A stretch of 28,412 bases of DNA, taken from positions 1-28,412 of the forward strand of contig FR890664.1 in assembly GCA_000435075.1 (NCBI GenBank), in the 5' to 3' direction. The first letter of the stretch is position 1. Each line of letters opens with the position of its first letter. Made by a program: the position numbers and the translations under genes. Below the pieces are notes generated by a model, which ran no database searches, was not told the origin of the DNA, and saw only the letters and a list, made by a program, of their open reading frames with translations. The stretch is from Bacteroides sp. CAG:770. GTDB taxonomy: Bacteria; Bacteroidota; Bacteroidia; Bacteroidales; UBA932. This document shows positions 15,312-24,386 of the stretch, piece by piece.

Positions 15312-17561
15312 TTATTCACCAATGAATGTAACCTCGAAGTAATCCACATAAAGAGTAGTAAAGCCGCCTGAAGCATCAATGCTGAAATACGTATTATCCT
15401 CATCAGTATTGACCACTGTGCTGACCTTGCCTTCACTGGTTATGGCCGTTGACGGAAGATTGCTCCATGATGAACCGTCTTTCGAGAACTTGATTGCAAG
15501 AGAAGCATAGTTACCTGTAGAAACGGTGCTGTTAGCACTGATGACCACCTTCTCCACAAAGCCGACTGACTGGCTGCAATAGAATTTGCCCTTCATACGG
15601 AATGAAGCCTCTGAAAGGTCGGTCACATACATCTGGTTAGCATGCATCTTCACATCGACAGTCTTACCAGAGCCGTCAGTTGCAACCGCCTGGAATGTAG
15701 CATCTACTTCAAAGTAATCGAAAGATGTAGCATCCGGATGTTTCTCTGCCTCAGCCTTGAGAATCTCATTCATGACTGCAGGTGTAACAGTAAGTTTATA
15801 CTCGATTTCGAGGGCGGACTTCTGTGTCACAGCAATGGTCTTCACTACACTGAAATCACCATCCGTAAGCTTAACAGTAATTGTAGCAGTTCTCTTTGAA
15901 CCTTCGTTGGCATCTACGGTATAAGAAATCTTACCGTCAGCATAAGTAACTTTCAGCCACTCCGCATCAGAAGAAACCTCAGGAACAGATTTGGTTGCAT
16001 AAGCATTACATGCTATTTCACCAGTTGATGCTGTCTTATCAAGTTTGATTGCACTCTCACCGAGGACAAGTTCAGGTTCAGGATTGATGACAAGAAGTCC
16101 GAGATAAGGTCTGATATCCTGTGCGCTGAGATTGCTTACGGTAATTACGAAATCACCCTTCTCCACGCCAGTGGTATTCTCGAAGAAATAATCAGCGCCT
16201 TCAGGACTTGGAACACCGTCGCCGCTAGCCACAGAAATCTTCTTCAGAACAGTTGTGTCAGTACCATTGGCAAGAGCAATAGTGAAGTCACATGTAGCAT
16301 TCTGGGTATAGATGCCGAGATTTACCTTTACCATCTTCACTCCTGAGAAAGATGCACGGGATGTAAGGGTAGCCTTGCCGCCACGCATATTGTTCTGTGC
16401 AAATCCCTGAGCATAACCGGCTGCTTTGTAATAAGTCGTTCCGAAGTTATCACTATTGTTTTCAGGATAGGTCAATACAAATGACATCTTCTTGTCACCA
16501 TCTCCCCATGAAGCAACTTTTTGGATACTGGAAAGCGAATTGGTATAAGTAGGAGTGTGCACCCACTTCTCCCCTGCCGCAAGAGCGACATCATGAGACT
16601 CGGCAACGTCAGCCTCTTTGAAATGGACAGTAGGCTCGGCAATCTTGCTGCGTTTGATATTGAGTCCTGTACGCTCGAATACCAGGTCATATCTTCCGGT
16701 CTTGACAGTAACCTTTACATCATAAAGACCAGGATTGGCAACAAACCAAACTACATTGTCAGCGACAGTAACATCAGAATCAGGAGTGATGGTCAAAGTC
16801 GAACCAGTATTGAACGGAACAGGCTTAACATCAGAAATATCCTTGGTCAAATCCACCTTGAAGACACCTGCAAAGTCCTTGTTTTCACCGACAGCTTCGA
16901 TTATAACCTTATCAACCTTCTGCTTTGCATAAGCTTCAGGGACATCAGCAAAGGTAATCTTTCCGAATCCGAACAGATGTGCAAATCTGACATTGACAGA
17001 AGCAGAAGAATTATACTCATTGTACTGAGTCTTTTCTTTATCCTGAACTTTTACTTCAGCAGGCTCCATAAGCATGACATCAGACCTGCCATGCCAAGAT
17101 GTCTGTGAGGCGGTCTGAGTACCACTTACCTCAACTCTCCATGAAGTAAGGTCTTCAGAAGTAGTAGAAACCGCATCTGAAGGAAATACGCCATAGAACT
17201 TGTACGTATCAGCATTGTTTGCCTCGACAATACTGTAGAACGAGCCCTTGAATACAGGAGATGCAGCCTCCGGATCCTCCACTTTGAAAGAAACAGCATA
17301 GCTGCTTGCTACTGCAAAGTTTCTTTCACCCACCTTCACAGCCTTAGTAGGACTGCCAGGAAGGGCAATGGCTCCGCGGAAAGCATCGTACTTCTCAAAC
17401 TTGATATGTGAATCTCCATCGAAAACCGCCCTGGTGCCGACACCTTCAACGTTCGCGGTAAGGTCAAGATTTCTGCCTGCAGGATTCTCCGGCTGAGTTT
17501 CTGTTTTTGCGCAGCCTGCCAATACAGCCAGCGCTGCTGCCATATATAATGTCTTTCTCAT
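15312..17561 (-). CDS. Large surface lipoprotein with fimbrillin-like N-terminus and BACON domain
   Basis: A 749-residue predicted lipoprotein with lipobox LAGC (Cys17). The N-terminal about 20-330 residues resemble fimbrillin-family (Mfa/FimA-like) proteins: LDLTANVEGVGTRAVFDGDSHIKFEKYDAF, a SFKGSFYS-type strand, and repeated beta strands such as FAHLFGFGKITF. A BACON-like domain follows (about 500-585: SSDAEWLKV, GSKRTATITVKLTDG, KTIAVTQKS). The C-terminal about 160 residues are beta-rich and end in TTLYVDYFEVTFIGE, which resembles a jelly-roll or carbohydrate-binding module. It may be a surface adhesin or glycan-binding subunit. Genes on both sides are co-directional with gaps of 13 and 28 bases. 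Confidence 0.75.
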   Translation of the reverse strand: MRKTLYMAAALAVLAGCAKTETQPENPAGRNLDLTANVEGVGTRAVFDGDSHIKFEKYDAFRGAIALPGSPTKAVKVGERNFAVASSYAVSFKVEDPEAASPVFKGSFYSIVEANNADTYKFYGVFPSDAVSTTSEDLTSWRVEVSGTQTASQTSWHGRSDVMLMEPAEVKVQDKEKTQYNEYNSSASVNVRFAHLFGFGKITFADVPEAYAKQKVDKVIIEAVGENKDFAGVFKVDLTKDISDVKPVPFNTGSTLTITPDSDVTVADNVVWFVANPGLYDVKVTVKTGRYDLVFERTGLNIKRSKIAEPTVHFKEADVAESHDVALAAGEKWVHTPTYTNSLSSIQKVASWGDGDKKMSFVLTYPENNSDNFGTTYYKAAGYAQGFAQNNMRGGKATLTSRASFSGVKMVKVNLGIYTQNATCDFTIALANGTDTTVLKKISVASGDGVPSPEGADYFFENTTGVEKGDFVITVSNLSAQDIRPYLGLLVINPEPELVLGESAIKLDKTASTGEIACNAYATKSVPEVSSDAEWLKVTYADGKISYTVDANEGSKRTATITVKLTDGDFSVVKTIAVTQKSALEIEYKLTVTPAVMNEILKAEAEKHPDATSFDYFEVDATFQAVATDGSGKTVDVKMHANQMYVTDLSEASFRMKGKFYCSQSVGFVEKVVISANSTVSTGNYASLAIKFSKDGSSWSNLPSTAITSEGKVSTVVNTDEDNTYFSIDASGGFTTLYVDYFEVTFIGE

Positions 17562-17574
17562 AATTAACTTCTAT

Positions 17575-18480
17575 TTACCAGTTAAGATATTCATCCTCAT
17601 CTACCACAATGACACCGCCGAATGTGCCGTACTGATTAAGTTTGATAGTGATATACTGTGCAGAATACTTTCCGTCACTGTTTCGGATAGCCTTGACCAT
17701 CACGTAAGAATTGTCCTCAATTACTGATGGAACTGTAACAGTTACCAAGGACTTCTCTTCGTCAAGTTGAGCCTCTACGCCATTGGCTTCAATGATGACG
17801 TGAGTTGTAGCATCTGCACCAGTAACCGTATATCCAAAGGAGACAACCTCGCCAGGAGTTACTTTCTGGACATCACTGGTAACCTTGATCATGAACGCAT
17901 GCTCCTTAGCAATGCGGATAGTGGTCTCGCCAAGTGTGAATACATATTCGTCATCGGTCTCAGACATTACGAGCTCAGGTTTTTCGGTGCCGGTCACAGG
18001 CACTGCATTCCAAGTGTTTCCGTCGAAAGACACATACCATTTGCCATCCTGAATCTTGAACTGAGGAGTAAGGCCATCCTTTCCTGTCACTGGCACTTTC
18101 TGTCCATTGTTGAGAACAAACTCTCCGTCAATAGTCCAGTAATAAACACCCTCTTCTTCTTTGATACCTATTACAGGAGCAACAGCATCTTTTCCATCTA
18201 CTCCATCCTTACCATCTGTACCATTCACACCATTCGAAATAGTCGAAATTGTGCCGTCACTGAAATAAATCTTATAGCCATCAGTCAAGGTTTCGACTTT
18301 GGTGATGGTCACAGCTTTCTTGGCAGCGTCCACAAGCGCATTGATAGAATTGACATTCTGATTAACCTTGGATTCGAGAGCGGAAACCTTCTGTTCGAGA
18401 ACGTCCACTCTGTCCTTCAGATCACCGCAGGCGCAGCACACTGATGCCACGGCGAGCATTGATAAAAATAATTTTCTCAT
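17575..18480 (-). CDS. DUF4988 (PL29 N-terminal-like) lipoprotein
   Basis: A 301-residue protein with a signal peptide and cysteine cluster (Cys15, 16, 18) where the lipobox lies; the exact lipidated Cys is uncertain. Residues 19-60 form a heptad coiled coil (LKDRVDVLEQKVSALESKVNQ), then NGTDGKDGVDGKD (about 85-97) is a short collagen-like stretch, followed by the YYWTIDGEF and GKWYVSFDGNTW modules of DUF4988. The last about 110 residues are Ig-like beta strands ending in YLNW. Coiled coil plus collagen-like stretch suggests a trimer. It shares its architecture with the lipoprotein at 488-1891 but lacks the LRR part. The full PL29 lyase domain is absent, so no enzyme activity is implied. Confidence 0.82.
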   Translation of the reverse strand: MRKLFLSMLAVASVCCACGDLKDRVDVLEQKVSALESKVNQNVNSINALVDAAKKAVTITKVETLTDGYKIYFSDGTISTISNGVNGTDGKDGVDGKDAVAPVIGIKEEEGVYYWTIDGEFVLNNGQKVPVTGKDGLTPQFKIQDGKWYVSFDGNTWNAVPVTGTEKPELVMSETDDEYVFTLGETTIRIAKEHAFMIKVTSDVQKVTPGEVVSFGYTVTGADATTHVIIEANGVEAQLDEEKSLVTVTVPSVIEDNSYVMVKAIRNSDGKYSAQYITIKLNQYGTFGGVIVVDEDEYLNW

Positions 18481-18502
18481 ATTTAATTATGATTTAAGAT
18501 TT

Positions 18503-20256
18503 TTAGAATGATAGTATAGGCCGGCACACATAGGTATTGTCTGACCAGTCAATCTCGAATTCGATCTGTCCGTCATCATAAAGCCAGAATACACATACGT
18601 TTCCATCTGCATTATCATAAAGAGATGACGACAATATCTCACAAAGACTACTTTCACCGCGCTTGTTGCTGTGGGTAAAGTTCTCTTTCTCCGAATCCGG
18701 AATCTGAGACATGCATGAATTGAGTTTCTCTATCGGATCGTATGTCAGATTCATTCTGCCATGATCTCTCCAATAATAAGAGATGTCGGCGGTATATGTC
18801 CTTGCTTCCTTGATTTGAGCGGCAACCTCACCGCCTCCAAGATTGGCCATCATATCCCAAACCTGTCCGATGGAAGGAACATACCATCCGGATGTCCCGG
18901 CCGGAGCGGAAGGCTGGAAGTCTCTTGTCGTGAAATCGAATGCAGGACACTGTGAGATCTTGTCTCCCGGATATGCCTTCTTGATTTCCTCAGTCCATTT
19001 GTAGCCTTCGATGTCACCATACCAGGAAGTTCCGAGTTTCTTGTTAGGTATATTCTCGAAATCACTGTCGAATGAATATCTCGTAAACATGGACTTTTCT
19101 CCATGCGCCGTCCTGACAGCCATCACGAGACCATTGGTGTGGCCGGCAGCCTTTTCAGTTGCAGATATTCTTTTCGCATCTGTCTGGAACACGATGCCTA
19201 TCACGGTCTTGCCCTCTTCAGGAGCAGGCTTCACATCCTTCCATACAGGGTCAGTTCCATCATCATTGATAGAAAGCAATCCCCCGTCGCTCCAGGTGCC
19301 GTCACTGTAATAGTAGTCGCCGACCTTAGGAGGGTCAACAGGAATTACAGGATCCTTTACGACAACTGTGCATTCCGCAGTCAATCCGGAGCACTCGACA
19401 GAAAGTACGGCCTCACCAGGCTCAAGTCCGGTAACTCGTGCAGCGACAATGTTATCCTTTATGTCCACATCTATGACCTCGATGCCGGCGACGGACATCT
19501 TGCTCACACTCCATGTCATCGTCTTGGATGTGACATTCTTCGGAAGCACTGTAGCAGTCACGATAAAGGTCTCACCTTCAGCAATTTCCTTGGAAGTGAC
19601 ATCCAGTGTAAGGGACTCGGCATGAACCATGTGGACATTGACCTCACACTTGGTCTCGACGCCTCCGAAGGCAGCTGTGATGGTAGCCTTTCCTTCCCTG
19701 ATGCCGGTAACGACACCACGGGAAACAGTAGCGATTCTGTCGTCGCTTGAAGTCCAGTCGATTATCGGATTCGTAGCATTTTCAGGCTTGACCTCAGCCT
19801 TCAGAGTATAGGTATCATACATATTGATATCTATGGAGGTCTTGTCGAGGATAATGCTCTCAACTGCGATCGGAGCGACCGTGACGGCGCATTCCGCGAT
19901 CTTGTCCTCGAGGACAGCCACAAGAGTGGTGGGTCCGAGAGAGTTGCTCTGGAGCGCAACGTAAAAATTGTCTCCATAGAGTTGCTCTGGAGCGCAACGT
20001 AAACATTGTCTCCATCAACCCTTGTTCCGGTAATGCTTGCCACTTCCTCGTCAGCAATGGACACGGATACGAGAGATGCCTTCTCGGAAGGATCCACTGT
20101 CAATGCCAGTTCAGATGACGTACCTGCCGGGACTGAGACACTTGTCACAGCAAAATCAATCTTGACCTCAGGTTCTGTATCAGGCGTTTCCTTTTCAGAA
20201 CAGGAAACAAAAAAAAGCGGGGCCGCCAAAGCCCAGAGCAATCGTTTCAGGTACAT
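18503..20256 (-). pseudogene. Big_2-domain lipoprotein split by a 38-bp tandem duplication
   Basis: The 5' part starts at 20256 with a signal peptide and lipobox FFVSC (Cys19), runs through an Ig-like first domain, then shifts frame at the duplication (19940-20015) and ends at 19831 after 141 residues. The main downstream frame (18503-19921) carries on in the correct register: end of domain 1 (VAVLEDKIAECAVTV), two further Big_2-type domains (SIILDKTSIDINMYDTYTLK, and SLTLDVTSKEIAEGETFIV), then a PVIPVDPPKVG linker and a C-terminal domain with SGWYVPSIGQVWDMM and CRPILSF, as in DUF1566/FISUMP-like proteins. Deleting one 38-base copy gives a continuous 571-residue protein. The other three genes of the operon look intact. 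Confidence 0.85.
19940..20015 (-). repeat. 38-bp tandem duplication that causes the frameshift
   Basis: 19940-19977 and 19978-20015 are adjacent copies differing at one position (A at 19966, C at 20004). Because 38 is not a multiple of 3, the second copy shifts the frame. With one copy removed the minus strand reads YVALQSNSLGPTTLVAVLED, a normal Big_2 ending. Confidence 0.9.
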
Positions 20257-20324
20257 AATAACAAAAAAATAGTCTAACCGTAATAAGTAACGCTCCTATA
20301 TCTGTCCGCTCATTCAACGTTTGG

Positions 20325-20354
20325 CAAGATAGTATTTGTAAATCACAAATCCAA
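20325..20354 (-). promoter_or_regulatory. Possible promoter of the four-lipoprotein operon
   Basis: On the minus strand TTGG (20351-20354), a 19-base spacer, TATCTTG (20325-20331). The -7 element is one T short of TAnnTTTG, so this is a weak match. It lies about 70 bases before the ATG at 20256, in the divergent region shared with tyrS. Confidence 0.3.
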
Positions 20355-20426
20355 CACTTTTTCCAAAAAACACAAACCGCTCCCGACTGTCCAAATCCGC
20401 CTGAAAAAGACACCCTCCGAAAAAAA

Positions 20427-20458
20427 TTTCTAACTTAAGACTAGTTTCATTATATTTG
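20427..20458 (+). promoter_or_regulatory. Promoter of tyrS and the genes behind it
   Basis: TTTC (20427-20430), 20 bases, TATATTTG (20451-20458). The -7 element is a full TAnnTTTG match. It places the start near 20465 and thus supports ATG 20504 over an in-frame upstream ATG at 20456. Confidence 0.65.
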
Positions 20459-20503
20459 CAAATTGCAGTTACTAAATCGAATAATAAAAAACGTAATATA
20501 CAG

Positions 20504-21796
20504 ATGAAAAATTTCGTAGAGGAACTCAAATGGAGAGGCATGATCCAGGACATCATGCCGGGAACAGAGGAGAAACTGATGGAAGGCCCTACAGCAGCGT
20601 ACGTCGGCATTGACCCGACAGCCGACTCTCTTCACATCGGCCATCTCGTAAGTATCATGATTCTCAGACACTTCCAGGAATGCGGCCACAAGCCGATAGC
20701 ATTGATCGGAGGCGCGACAGGTATGATTGGAGACCCTTCCATGAAGTCACAGGAGAGGAACCTCCTCGACGAGGAGACGCTCCATCACAATATCGAGGGC
20801 ATCAGGAAGCAGCTTTCCAAATTCCTGGATTTCGATTCAGATGCTCCTAACCGTGCCGAGCTTGTGAACAACTACGACTGGATGAAAAATTACAGCTTCC
20901 TGAATTTCATCAGAGACGTCGGCAAGCACATCACTGTGAACTACATGATGGCCAAGGATTCCGTAAAGATGAGACTGTCCAACGAGTCACGCGAAGGCAT
21001 GTCATTCACAGAGTTCAGCTACCAGTTGCTCCAGGGGTACGATTTCCTCTGGCTCTATGAGAACAAGAACTGCCATCTGGAGATGGGCGGAAGCGACCAG
21101 TGGGGAAACATCACTACCGGAACTGAACTTATCAGAAGAATGCTCGGCAAGACCGACGCATACGCATTGACCTGCCCTCTCATCAGGAAGGCTGACGGAA
21201 AGAAGTTCGGCAAGACCGAGAAAGGCAACATCTGGCTCGATCCTGAAAGAACCTCGCCTTACGAGTTCTACCAGTTCTGGCTCAATGTATCCGATGAGGA
21301 TGCCGAGCGCTACATCAAGATTTTCACACTCCTTACCAAGGAAGAGGTAGAGGCTGCAGTTGCAGACCATCAGCTCGACCCGGGACAGAGAAAACTCCAG
21401 AAGCTTCTGGCTAAGGAAGTTACCATCCTCGTTCATGGAGAGGCAGAGTATGAGAATGCACTTTCAGCTTCCAAGATGCTGTTCGGAAACTCCACTTCTG
21501 AAGAGCTCAGAAAACTCGACGAGAGAACCTTCCTAGCAGTATTCTCAGGTGTCCCGACCTTCGATATCAAGAAAGAAGACCTCCCATGCAACATCATTGA
21601 ACTTCTTGCAGTCAAGACACAGGTATTCCCATCCAAAGGCGAGTGCCGCAAGATGATTCAGGGCGGCGGAGTCAGCCTGAACAAGGACAAGGTCGCTGAC
21701 ATCGAGTACGAGGTAAGCGAAAAAGACATCGTCGATGGCAAATACATCCTCGCACAGAGAGGCAAGAAGAATTATAATCTTATAAGAATAATCTGA
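20504..21796 (+). CDS. tyrS: Tyrosyl-tRNA synthetase
   Basis: A 430-residue class I aminoacyl-tRNA synthetase that charges tRNA-Tyr. The HIGH signature is at 44-47 (DSLHIGHL), the substrate-binding YVGIDPTA just before it, GGSDQWGNI at about 195-203, and the KMSKS-equivalent loop KFGKT at 234-238. The C-terminal about 65 residues form an S4-type RNA-binding domain (GECRKMIQGGGVSLNKDKVAD). Length is normal. The start is chosen from the promoter and because the family usually begins a few residues before the first helix (FVEELKWRG). It is followed after one base by rbfA. Confidence 0.97.
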   Translation: MKNFVEELKWRGMIQDIMPGTEEKLMEGPTAAYVGIDPTADSLHIGHLVSIMILRHFQECGHKPIALIGGATGMIGDPSMKSQERNLLDEETLHHNIEGIRKQLSKFLDFDSDAPNRAELVNNYDWMKNYSFLNFIRDVGKHITVNYMMAKDSVKMRLSNESREGMSFTEFSYQLLQGYDFLWLYENKNCHLEMGGSDQWGNITTGTELIRRMLGKTDAYALTCPLIRKADGKKFGKTEKGNIWLDPERTSPYEFYQFWLNVSDEDAERYIKIFTLLTKEEVEAAVADHQLDPGQRKLQKLLAKEVTILVHGEAEYENALSASKMLFGNSTSEELRKLDERTFLAVFSGVPTFDIKKEDLPCNIIELLAVKTQVFPSKGECRKMIQGGGVSLNKDKVADIEYEVSEKDIVDGKYILAQRGKKNYNLIRII

Positions 21797-21797
21797 T

Positions 21798-22145
21798 ATG
21801 GAGAACGGTGCAAGCACCAGACAGCTCAAAGTAGCCAAAGAATTGCAGAAAGACCTTGCTGAAATCATCAGAAGCAAGGGCATGGCTGCATTTGGCGGAG
21901 CCATGGTATCCGTAACTGAAGTCAGGATCAGCCCTGACCTTTCAGTCGCCAAAGTATATGTAAGCATCTTCCCTTCAGCAAAGGCTGAGGCAGCGATGCA
22001 GATTATCAATGACAATTCGCGCGCTATACGCGGAGAACTCGGCCACGTCGTGGCAAAACAGCTCCGCATCGTCCCAGAACTCGTATTTTTCCAGGACACG
22101 TCACTCGACTACGCGGAGCACATTGATGAACTCCTGAAAAAATAA
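21798..22145 (+). CDS. rbfA: Ribosome-binding factor A
   Basis: A 115-residue small KH-type protein that binds the 30S subunit late in 16S rRNA maturation. The sequence shows the family's VAKELQKDLAEII opening, VSVTEVRISPDLSVAKVYVSIF strand pair and the LRIVPELVFFQDTSLDYAEHIDELL ending. Length matches the family. Only one base separates it from the tyrS stop, and 28 bases separate it from the permease gene after it. Confidence 0.93.
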   Translation: MENGASTRQLKVAKELQKDLAEIIRSKGMAAFGGAMVSVTEVRISPDLSVAKVYVSIFPSAKAEAAMQIINDNSRAIRGELGHVVAKQLRIVPELVFFQDTSLDYAEHIDELLKK

Positions 22146-22173
22146 GCCGTACAGGCTGAAATACGAAAAAGCA

Positions 22174-23388
22174 ATGAATCTGCCGCTAAGATTTGCCGTA
22201 AGATACCTTTTCGCGAAGAAATCACACAATGTCATCAACATTATCTCCGCGATAAGTGCGGTCGGCATGGCGACAGGCACAGCAGCATTGATAATAATAA
22301 TGTCCGTCTATAATGGTTTCGACAGTCTCGTCAAGGACTCGCTCGGGAACATTGAGCCGGACATTCTTGTTACCCCCGCCGAGGGAAAAGTCTTCGTCCC
22401 GGACTCCCCCGCGTTCGACTGGGCATATGACCAGGATGAAGTCCTGAACATGTGCAGTGTCCTGGAAGAGAACGTATTCATAAACTATGACGGGCACAAC
22501 GGGGTAATCAAAGCCAAAGGCGCAGACAAGGTCTATGAGGAGGAATCCCCTCTGAAAGACCACCTGAAGGACGGAAAATTCACCCTCCACCGCGGCGAGG
22601 TTCCGCTTGCGGTAGTAGGAGCGAAAACCGCCTACACGATGAACATCAGCCCACGGTTCGTCGCCCCAATAGAAATCTACTTCCCGGCACGCGACAGGAA
22701 AATATCAATGTCAAATCCGGCCGCCTCCATCGAAATGGTCAAGGTATTCCCGGCCGGAATCTTCAGTGTCAATGCCCAGGTGGATGCAGGTCTGATGATA
22801 GTTCCTCTGGAGACAATGAGGGAACTGCTCGGCTATGACGATGAAGTATCGGCTATAGAAATCCGCATTGACGACAAATACGGCGAAAAAGGAATCCGGA
22901 AAATTCAGAACGAACTCCAGAAACAGTTGGGGCCGGATTATCTGGTACGCGACAGGTTCGAGCAGAACACCGCGCTCTATAAGATGATGAAATACGAAAA
23001 GGCAGCTATCTTCCTGATACTCATATTCATAGTAATCATCATAGCCTTCAGCATCTTCGGCAGCCTCTCCATGCTCATCATCGAAAAGCAGACAGACATA
23101 TCCACTCTCCGGAGCATGGGAGCCCAGGACAGCCTGATCAGACGGATTTTCGTCACTGAAGGATGGCTGATATCCCTTTCAGGCCTGATTGCCGGCCTGA
23201 TTGCCGGAGTAGGATTCGCGCTTGCCCAGCAGCACTTCGGATTCATAAAAATGCCAGGCGGATTCACGGCCAGTTCCTACCCGATAATCATCTCATGGCC
23301 TGACATCCTGGTCACCGCAGCATGCATAACCGCCATTGGCTTCATCATGGCATTGATACCTGTGGCAACGAACATCAAGAGCGAATGA
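22174..23388 (+). CDS. LolC/LolE-like ABC transporter permease
   Basis: A 404-residue inner-membrane protein with the FtsX/MacB-type layout: helix 1 at about 18-42 after an amphipathic RFAVRYLFAKKSHNVINIISAIS start, a large periplasmic domain (about 45-270), and three C-terminal helices (about 276-302, 325-350, 372-395). The KQTDISTLRSMGAQDSLIRRIFVTEGWLI segment is the coupling helix typical of lipoprotein-releasing permeases. LolC/E extract outer-membrane lipoproteins from the inner membrane with LolD ATPase, not seen here. Given the many lipoproteins in the window the role fits, but a MacB-like export role cannot be excluded. Its stop overlaps the next ATG by four bases. Confidence 0.85.
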   Translation: MNLPLRFAVRYLFAKKSHNVINIISAISAVGMATGTAALIIIMSVYNGFDSLVKDSLGNIEPDILVTPAEGKVFVPDSPAFDWAYDQDEVLNMCSVLEENVFINYDGHNGVIKAKGADKVYEEESPLKDHLKDGKFTLHRGEVPLAVVGAKTAYTMNISPRFVAPIEIYFPARDRKISMSNPAASIEMVKVFPAGIFSVNAQVDAGLMIVPLETMRELLGYDDEVSAIEIRIDDKYGEKGIRKIQNELQKQLGPDYLVRDRFEQNTALYKMMKYEKAAIFLILIFIVIIIAFSIFGSLSMLIIEKQTDISTLRSMGAQDSLIRRIFVTEGWLISLSGLIAGLIAGVGFALAQQHFGFIKMPGGFTASSYPIIISWPDILVTAACITAIGFIMALIPVATNIKSE

Positions 23389-24386
23389 GCAGCCAGGCAC
23401 GCATAACCTGCCTGTGGATTGCCGGCATTGCCGTTTTCCTGATCCTGGCCATTATAGACTTGTTCACAGGATCCGCAAACCTCTCAGGCAGAGACATTTG
23501 CAACACTCTTCTAGCAGGCCCGGCAGCAGATGGAAATCCAGCATTGACAATAATCTGGCAGATCCGGATTCCGCGCATCCTGACGGCAATCATCGCCGGC
23601 AGCGGGCTCGCGATTTGCGGAGCACAGATGCAGGCACTATTCCGCAATCCACTCGCAGACCCGCACATTCTGGGAATCAGCGCAGGCGCAGGTACCGGCG
23701 CAGCCATCGCATCCGCCGTCGCAGGATTCACCACCGGATCCGCAATCGGAATGACGGCCGCAGCCGCCACAGGAGCATTGATAATGTCAATGATAATCCT
23801 CGGAATTTCTTCGCGCGTACGCAGTTCATCCGTGCTCCTCATCACAGGAGTCATGGCCGGATTCGTCATGAGCGCATTGACATCAATGATAGAGTACCAG
23901 GCAAACGAGAGCCAGCTGAAAATGTATTGGAACTGGGCGGCAGGCAGTTTCAGCGGCAACACATGGAGCGGAATCGGGACAATGACATGCTGCCTCGTGG
24001 CGGGGTCAGTGCTGGCCGCCGTAGTGGGCAAAGGCCTCAGCGCAATGCTTTTCGGAGAGGACTATGCAGAATCCGCGGGAGTAAAAACCGGAAGGACAAG
24101 GGCATTGTCAATGCTATCGTGCTGTCTCATAACAGGCTCAGTGACAGCCTTCTGCGGGCCTATTGGATTCATCGGGATAGTAGCGCCGCACATAGTCAGA
24201 GCCTTCTCAGGAAAATCATCTATGCAGACTGTCCTGCCGCTTTCACTCCTCTGCGGAGCAATACTCAGCCTCGCGGGAGACATACTTTCAATGATATGGA
24301 GCACTCCGCTTCCGGCCGGAAGCACGATTGCGTTCCTTGGCATCCCCGTCATCTTCCTTATACTCAGGAACAAGAGAATCCTCTGA
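23385..24386 (+). CDS. FecCD/BtuC-family ABC importer permease
   Basis: A 333-residue membrane protein starting at ATG 23385, which overlaps the previous stop (ATGA). It has about nine or ten helices and the family's signatures: IRIPRILTAIIAGSGLAICGAQMQALFRNPLADPHILGISAGAGTGA near residues 57-105, NWAAGSF about 181-187 and FCGPIGFIGIVAPHIVR about 248-264. Such permeases import ferric siderophores, haem or cobalamin with a substrate-binding protein and two ATPase subunits. Neither a binding protein nor a TonB receptor is in the window; a FecE-like ATPase gene lies convergently and overlaps its last 23 bases. Confidence 0.92.
   Translation: MSSQARITCLWIAGIAVFLILAIIDLFTGSANLSGRDICNTLLAGPAADGNPALTIIWQIRIPRILTAIIAGSGLAICGAQMQALFRNPLADPHILGISAGAGTGAAIASAVAGFTTGSAIGMTAAAATGALIMSMIILGISSRVRSSSVLLITGVMAGFVMSALTSMIEYQANESQLKMYWNWAAGSFSGNTWSGIGTMTCCLVAGSVLAAVVGKGLSAMLFGEDYAESAGVKTGRTRALSMLSCCLITGSVTAFCGPIGFIGIVAPHIVRAFSGKSSMQTVLPLSLLCGAILSLAGDILSMIWSTPLPAGSTIAFLGIPVIFLILRNKRIL

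Noticed and set aside
20456..20503. ATG start extending tyrS by 16 residues
   Set aside because: It overlaps the promoter -7 element, and the added residues are unlike TyrS N-termini.
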